DNA from: Hydrangea macrophylla
Lineage: Eukaryota > Streptophyta > Magnoliopsida > Cornales > Hydrangeaceae
Assembly (NCBI GenBank): GCA_033977485.1
Contig: CM066989.1
Coordinates: 96,615,887 to 96,679,886, forward strand
Direction of reading: 5' to 3'
Length of the DNA stretch: 64,000 nt
Part shown: positions 57,501 to 64,000 of the stretch, piece after piece
Numbering within the stretch: position 1 is the first letter of the stretch
Layout: the number at the start of each line of letters is the position of its first letter
Translations under genes and position numbers: made by a program
The notes under the pieces: model-generated
Database searches by the model: none
What the model saw: only the letters and a program-made list of their open reading frames with translations
What the model was told of the DNA's origin: nothing

Positions 57501-59818
57501 GAAATTGAAAAACAAATTAGAATTGTTGAGTGAACATGGATGAACTTGGAGCCCAAGTTCATCATTTATTTTGTTATATATACACACTTGATCACACATT
57601 CTGCACATTTTAACAAACTGAAATCCAGAGAGAAGAGAGTTTTTACAGAGAGATTTACAGAAAATTGTAGAGAGAGAAAGCTTCTCAACTCCGTAGCTAA
57701 AGCTTATATTAGGCTTCCTTATTTTGATTCTTTCTCAACCAAATTCTATCTTCTGACCACAGTGAGTATTATTAACTCGCTTGCAATGCAAATTCATGCT
57801 TGATTACAATTTCAATTGCTTGATTATGTGATTGTATATATGGAATTCGTTTTTGGATTTCCATGGTGTAAAAATGGTGATTTTGTAAAACACAACCAAA
57901 ATTCATTTTGATAGATAATAAAGAAAGGTTTTAGTCCATAAAAGCTCTGGTTCAAATCTTTGAGCCTAAATATCTCGTATTACGACGTATATTAGAATCA
58001 AAGTTTCGTTACCTCTCGGATTTTCATAAAATCCGAGAGCTATGATTCAAATTGGTTAAATCCGATTACATGTCCATAATCCTTGCGGAAAACCGGAGAG
58101 AACCATATGTTACACGACATGTTTACATTTGGATTTCAAAACGAGTCTAAAACTAGTCTTGAAGCTAAAATAGGGGAGTAAACTGGTGAAGACGACGACC
58201 CCGACCGATCCCAAAACATGACAAGGACCGGTCCCGACCATGACCGGTCCCGCATAACAATTAGGACCGGTCCCGACCATGTAATTAACGAAATACGCCC
58301 CATTTGGATTCAATAAAAATACTTTCAAAAATCAATTCCTTGTAGATAAAAAGTCAACTTTCCCTCAAAGGGCAAAATTTCCAATTTTTGTACAGTGTAT
58401 GATATTGAGTCATTGTTTTTACTAAGTTTTCCTTCTTTTTAAAATTCTTAAAAATCGTATTTGATATATAGGGATCTAGATGAACTATTCGCAAAACTCT
58501 TCAACTCTTGAATCGATAATCTTATTTTTGACTATACTTAGCCATTTTGGCCGTCCTGGGTCAACAGTCGACTTTTTGTACTAAGTTGTTTTAATTTGTA
58601 ATAATAACATTTTAGTATCTCTAATACCTTCTATGAAGAAAATGTGAAAAGAAAGGTTTACGTCATATCGCCCTGATATCTTTATAAGGAAATATGTGAA
58701 GAAAGAAACAAGTCATACTCCACTAAGATCACTTTATATAACGAGACAGAGGATAGGCTGCACATTTGTATAGTCGAGTACGTGGCATGTTTGAAAGGAG
58801 TCGAGTTGACATGCATAGTATGTGTTGGTGAGTTAAGAAGAGTCGAGGGAATGTGTTATGTGAGTTGCGACCCCAATTATCCCAGGTCGATTGGGATACA
58901 GCAGGTTAATTGGGAAGGATTAAGCCCAGGTTGATTCAGATACGGCAGGCCAATCAGCGATGTGTTATAGCCTTAATTATCCCAGGTCGATTCGGATACG
59001 GCAGGTTAGTTAAGAGGGACTGAGCCCAGGTTGAATCAGATACGATAGGCCAGTTTGATCCAGGCCGATTCAGATACGGTAGACCGATCAGGTTATTGTA
59101 ACCTTGAATGCCTAGGTACGCCCAGGCCGATTCGAATATGGTAGGCATATCGACAAACATTTTAAACCTAATGGCCGTGGGCCGGTGGTTCAGAGGAACC
59201 ATTTGTGTTGGGTTTTGTAGTCGAGGTAAAAGAGTCAGTAAGATGAGTGGACTGCATTGTTTCATGCACGGTCATATGTTATATTAATTGAATATTATCA
59301 TATTGTCCTTTAGCTTCTGTTTAATTACTAATTCAATCTTGTATTTCTAGCATGTTGAATAACGAATCTGTGCATCGAAAATGGTAAGGAAGCATGTTTT
59401 ACATTATAAGCAAATATTTTTAATACTCACCAGCTTCTTGAAGCTGACGGCGTTGATGCGCCCTGGACATTCGTGTCTAGGATTTTCAGGTTATGACGAG
59501 GCTAAACTTTATGACTATGCGAATTGAAAACAACTACATGTGGAAAGAGATTGGACATTCTGCTTCTAATTATAAATTGAACTTGTAATAAGGATTCATG
59601 TAATAGATTGTTATTCTTTTGTAAGGCGGTTTGTGCCTTTAGATGACTACATGCTTTAATAACTTTTATGTTTGAAAAATTTTATAAGTCTTGATTGCTC
59701 TTACTCTGATTTAAATTATTATACTGTTCGAAGTTTGGGACATAATCGAGCTTTCAAACTGTCGAGACCTACAGGTCCATAAAGAAAATTAAATGCTTTC
59801 CTTATTTATACTACATCA
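57501..59818 (+). mobile_element. probable chromovirus-type LTR remnant (boundaries uncertain)
   Basis: It has the look of a long Gypsy LTR: a leader-like TATATACACACTTG near 57582, AATCCGAGAGC-type prose near 58010, short tandem motif arrays (58227-58271 and 58881-59145), then ATACTCACCAGCTTCTTGAA near 59410 and GGTTATGACGAGGC near 59490, phrases familiar from the 3' part of such LTRs. No paired LTR, primer site or certain target duplication is visible. Confidence 0.4.
58881..59145 (+). repeat. six copies of a 25-bp motif
   Basis: CCCAGGTCGATTCGGATACG - GCAGG or close variants start at 58881, 58925, 58981, 59025, 59059 and 59121, separated by unequal spacers. ACCGGT palindromes occur earlier at 58227, 58243 and 58266, each followed by CCCG. 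Confidence 0.75.
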
Positions 59819-59822
59819 GGGC

Positions 59823-59855
<33 letters not shown>

Positions 59856-62128
59856 AAATTACATACTATTCCCTAATCAAAAAGAAGATAAAGTCATAGG
59901 TTGTTAAAGAGAGTGCTCAAACACAAAAAATGTAGCTAATGATGATTAGTGAACCAAAGATGTAGTTGTAATCTAAAAAGAATAACAAATTAAAGATGTA
60001 GTTGTAATCTAAAAAGAATAAAAAATTTCGTACCCAACTTACCCAACTAGTTCAGAACAAGTAAAAAAAATAAAAATGTTAGCAGGTCTTAATTTTAACA
60101 TTACCAAGTAGCAACGATCTCAATCGCCCATCAAGATGGAGTGGTGAAGGAGAGAGAGGTAGTGACTAGCAAGTTATCTATTAGCAAAAGAAAATGAGGA
60201 TTTCTCAAAGTAGAAGCAGCTGTAAACTATGGCCAATCTTATTATGTGATAGAACTATAAAATGACTTAAACCCATTTTTTCATCTGTCCTTCTTACAAG
60301 AAAATTGACATTTACAAAGTCGAAGATAGAAAAGTCTGAGAATGCATAGATTGAAAATTCTAATTTCTAAAAGCCAAATTGATGATACCGAGCAAGCTCA
60401 TAAGTTTCTGGATCGCAACACACTTCCTAATCCCGAAAAAAAGACTAAATTCTAATCTAGAACATGTGGTGACTCTAACAAACAATTTTGATGACACTTC
60501 AACTAATGCAGTTACTCCTATCTTTCAGTTGTAGCTCTCCAACACCACCTTGGCTACAACTTGAAACTACACATCTAAAACATCCTCCACGTAAAGTTAG
60601 GAATTGGACAAGGCTTATTGGATTTGAGTACTATCACATGTATCTACTGGTCAAAGTAATTAGGAAGTAAAAGACATATGAAGGGTTTCAAATGACTATT
60701 CAACAGCAATCACTTTCTATACAAAATTGGAACTTTGCTCTCCAACGATGAATCTTTGTACATGTCGATTTGTTGTTCGATATTAATTTTATTCAAGTAA
60801 AAGATCTAAATTAATTTAGTCAATGCATGTAGGAAGACTACTAACAATAGAAAATGACTAACCTCACCAAGCCTTTATGAGCTATAGATACGAGAGTGAG
60901 TGGTTCACTGAAGAGTCACTAAAGAGCAATAACTAAACAGTTCAGAGAAAGAGAGGTTGTGGTGCTATCGTGCAGCATAGAGAGCTCGGAAGTTCCCCAC
61001 TGGCTAATTCTAAGAAGCTGTAGAAGTGAGAGCCAATAACGGTCAACTCCCACGAAATAAAATAAAACCACCGTGGATCCCCATCACTTCAATAAAAACT
61101 AATACGTGAATCGAAACAATTATCACCTATGATCTAGTTCATTTCCCAACAGCACCCATGATGTTCCAAAAACATATATCCCTGCCACTTAAAGAAACCA
61201 AAGCCCATCATTACATATAAGCAATAGCTCATTCTCGAAACTCACATAAATTATGTGGTTGAACGTAAATTATGAAAATATTCACAAATAATCAACTTAC
61301 ATAGCATTCCAGCAAAGTTCCATCCACCCATTTCCTTATCCTTATCTTTTTGGCTGCAAACAAGGAATCAGTTAGTTCCACTCTTGGATCATGTTGTCAT
61401 ATCTGTTGACTCCATTATACTATCCAATAGATACTAAAACTTCAACCAGTTGAACTAAAGTATTTTATGAAATGTTTTTCGTTTTAAAGCAAACGAAATA
61501 GAAATGCATATCAAAAGGCATACTTTGATCAATGACATGCTAAACTTATTAAAGTAACAACACATTTGTCAATAGAAAATTTTAATACATTTTTTTCATC
61601 ACTAAGCATTCTATGAAAACGATTGTGAAATTAAAGTTGTGAAAACAACATATGATATTCTGAAATAAATTTTGTCATAAATAATTGGTAAATGATTTAC
61701 ATATTTCATGCTCTTATGTGTGTAGAGTTATTAGACACTAGATTGGGAGCCTGTGTATTGAATAATAAGTGATTTAATAATTAGTACATTATGTATCGTG
61801 ATGATCTAGGCCGATTTTGTTTTTATTATTAGTTAAGAATTTTTCATTATTTTTTCATATTTTTTTAACCTTATATCTAGCGTATCGCTGCTTATCGCCT
61901 GAAACCAGGTCGCAGCGTCGCGACCGAGTCGTCTCAATGACCTCCGCGACCGCGACCGATATCGCAACCTTGAACAATGTTTGAATCAATTTTCCTTTTT
62001 AAACCCAACAACCAAAATAAAACAAAATAAATAAGAGAGTAAGAATTAAATTGTGTGTACACCCTCAAATTTTAAGTTAATGAAACGCTAACATTTAACT
62101 TCTATGAAAAAATTAATGAAATGCTGAA
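59819..62128. other. AT-rich DNA without recognised genes
   Basis: A GA run lies at 59826-59853, a short duplicated phrase (AAAGATGTAGTTGTAATCTAAAAAGAATAA) near 59948-60020, and a CG-rich island with repeated CGCGACCG at about 61900-61975 in otherwise AT-rich sequence. No coding feature can be supported. Confidence 0.45.
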
Positions 62129-64000
62129 TTTTTTTTATTTTTTTTCGGAAAAAGGGTTAATCAATAAAAAGAAAAGCCAAGCGGCATCTACAAGAGACAA
62201 AGGGGCATACCCCTGGATATACAATCAGAACAAAAGAATAAAGGGCATTTCCCCAGATCAAAACAAAGAAGCGCTAAAACATAGAGAAACTCTAACATGG
62301 GATGGTAGGCTATCCAACCAAAAAGGCACGGAGAGACACCCATCCAACCAAACATAAACACACTTAGCCAGGGACAGGCTAACCAGGGCAAGAGCCAACC
62401 ACACAAGAGACTCAATCAGAATCTGTGGCGGCCCTTGGGACGACTTCCACTGAATTTCATTTTCGCTTCTTTTTTCTTCTGTCTGGAAGACATGGAGCTT
62501 TCTGGGGGTAGGAGATACTCATCCAAAACAGCATCAGATTCCTCTTCAAACTCACTAATCTCTATATCCATATTGTCATTTGTGACCTCTCTCTCTGGGA
62601 CACGAGAACAACCTGCTTCGTCCCTTGAACTTTGAGCAGACTCAAAAATAGGTTGGGCTAAAACAGAAAACACATTACCCACTGTCAAGGGGGCATCCAC
62701 GGGGTTCTGTCCATAAGGAATATGAGAAACATCTTCAATAATCTTTTTCCCTTTGTCCTTTCGAGTAACAACTTGCCAAACACCTACATCCTCTTTCTTC
62801 TTAAACCGGGTGTAATTGGTAGGATTAGGCATTGATTTTGGCACTGCGTGCACTGCCCTAAAACAATCATGACCGAATTGGGAACATTTTTTGCACCTTC
62901 TAGGAGTCCATTGGTATTCCACATTGATTTTCGTCAAGACGGAACCGCCGCTCTCTTCATCATCCGCTTCAATTTGAAAATCATTGAAAAAATCAAAATC
63001 AGCATTAACCTCAATGCATACCCTAGCGTAGGTGATACGTCTCTGACTAGCAGTTACTCGATCCACACGAATGGGCTTACCAATAAAGCTAGCAATAAAA
63101 CTAATACCCTTGGGATTCCAATATTCCAACGGAATGCCATAAAGATTAACCCAAATGGGAATAGTCTGAATCTCCTCATTTTCGAACTTGAGATTTGGTT
63201 TCCAAGGCTTCAAGAAGATAGGCTGCCCAGCTATGAACCAAGGACCTCTCTCCAAAACGGCATCTCTAGATTCCACATTTGAAAAACAGAAGAAGTAACA
63301 CCCTGAATCTGTGGCCAAAGTATCAACAAGGCCAACCTCATCCCATAATCTGCCTGTAGCATTAGTGACAAGGGAATAGGGCAATTTCTTGCCCAAAAAA
63401 TGCCCAACCAGAGTGGTCTCCCACTCTTCTTTTCCTTCGGCAGTTAGTTTCTTTGGGACTCTAAGAATCAGATTCTCATCCCTACTTCCATGTTTAAAGA
63501 ATTCTAAATTGAAATTTGAAGGAGAGGGCGTGAGACAAGGGGCCGTGGGATTGAGGGAGGTGGAGACATGTTGCTTACCCACAGCCAATTCCTCGGTTTG
63601 ACCATTTGGCCTATCTTGTACCGAGGCAAATAGCTCATTGAATTTTTTTATTAAATTGGTGGGGATAATCCGACGGATTGCAAGGTTGGATATGACACAT
63701 ACCTTGGGTAATAAGCTGAGCAGAGCTGCTAGGCTCTTCCAAATGACTCTTGGCAGTCTGAGTAGGACTTGTGCATGGAGCTTTTAATGCTGATTGGACA
63801 TCATATGCAGCTTTCTTTCCAAGAGTAGCAGTATACAAGTGATCGGTAGGCGTAGACAAGGTGGCCTTGCTCATGGGACCCACCGAGTCTTGGTCATGTT
63901 GATGCATTTGAGACAAACAAGAGGGAGCCAGACTTGATAGGCACTTGTTAAGTGAGCTGCCATGCTTAGCTTCATGGGTAGTGGGCTCCACATGTTGCTC
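62129..64000 (-). mobile_element. 3' end of a plant L1-type LINE with ORF1 but no ORF2 (runs off the window)
   Basis: On the minus strand the order is ORF1 (DUF4283 plus zinc knuckle), about 290 bp of 3' UTR, then TTTTTCCG followed by a poly(A) tail (plus-strand T run, 62129-62145). A full plant L1 would have an endonuclease/reverse-transcriptase ORF2 of more than 3 kb between ORF1 and the tail; none is present. The 5' end and target duplication lie outside the window. Confidence 0.78.
62416..64000 (-). pseudogene. LINE ORF1-type protein, DUF4283 and CCHC zinc knuckle, one frame slip
   Basis: The open frame ends at 62416 and can be read for about 410 codons from near 63640. The N-terminal half contains ILRVPKKLTAEGKEEWETTL, CYFFCFSNVESRDAVLERGP, WFIAGQPIFLKPWKPN and IPIWVNLYGIPLEYWNPKGI, the DUF4283 pattern (Pfam PF14111). 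It is followed by a CxxCxxFGHDC knuckle (CKKCSQFGHDC) and an acidic tail ending in basic GSRPKGRHRF. The frame upstream (63991-63635, open to the window edge) joins after a one-base slip at a T7 run near 63643-63649, where NKK is read in both frames. These proteins bind nucleic acid as the ORF1 partner of plant LINEs. Without ORF2 it would depend on other LINEs. Confidence 0.82.

Noticed and set aside
57360..59823. GGGTA/GGGCA as a target duplication around the LTR-like region
   Set aside because: One mismatch, unusual LTR ends (TGCATTTTG, CATCA) and no second copy to support the boundaries.
60488..60670. Plus-strand 60-codon frame in AT-rich DNA
   Set aside because: No start context, domain or neighbour support.

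Overview
The window is repeat-dense plant nuclear DNA. It contains several classes of plant Ty3/Gypsy LTR retrotransposon (Athila, Tat and a Tekay-like chromovirus), Mutator-type MITEs, a CACTA fragment, a very large solo LTR and a plant L1-type LINE. I see no confident single-copy host gene, tRNA or rRNA. It looks like a heterochromatic or intergenic part of a flowering-plant genome; the species cannot be fixed from the sequence alone.

Layout, left half. 1-2090: 3' end of a Tat-like Gypsy element with an antisense plant-mobile-domain gene, then an LTR-like segment. 2695-11258: a decayed Tekay-like chromovirus on the minus strand (initiator-Met tRNA primer site, LTR about 2.7 kb, left LTR truncated). 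11331-25912: a very young, nearly intact Athila element (+ strand) with perfect 5-bp target duplication GTCTC, near-identical LTRs, a gag-pol frame with one stop, and a downstream accessory gene. It sits inside the 3' end of an older Athila, which ends with its LTR at 28456-29734.

Layout, right half. 29858-33607: a short gag-only Gypsy element. 34167-46886: a 12.7-kb Tat-lineage element with two RNase H domains and two antisense gene cassettes between pol and the 3' LTR. 46887-51033: AT-rich DNA with two Mutator-type MITEs, microsatellites and a roughly 100-bp minisatellite. 51034 onward: a CACTA end and transposase remnant, split by a 3,266-bp solo LTR (52744-56009, target duplication CATAG). 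56015-62128: mostly featureless AT-rich DNA with one probable chromovirus LTR remnant. 62129-64000: the 3' end of a LINE with ORF1 but no ORF2, minus strand, running off the window.

The most unusual signals are regulatory. (1) The young Athila carries six arrays, two in each LTR and two internal, of exactly six 14-bp palindromes (consensus TTCGATCGATCGAA) whose spacing averages about 21 bp, or two helical turns. They flank both the LTR promoter and the promoter region of its accessory gene; the older Athila has the same arrangement with a different CG-rich motif. (2) The Tat element has a tandemly duplicated antisense gene cassette; both copies keep a TATA box exactly 208 bp from a G-box, and each cassette ends in a polypurine tract. 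(3) Two Tat-type elements contain tandem hairpins whose stems show compensatory base changes. (4) The solo LTR has eight WRKY-type TTGACC boxes repeated about every 10 bp.
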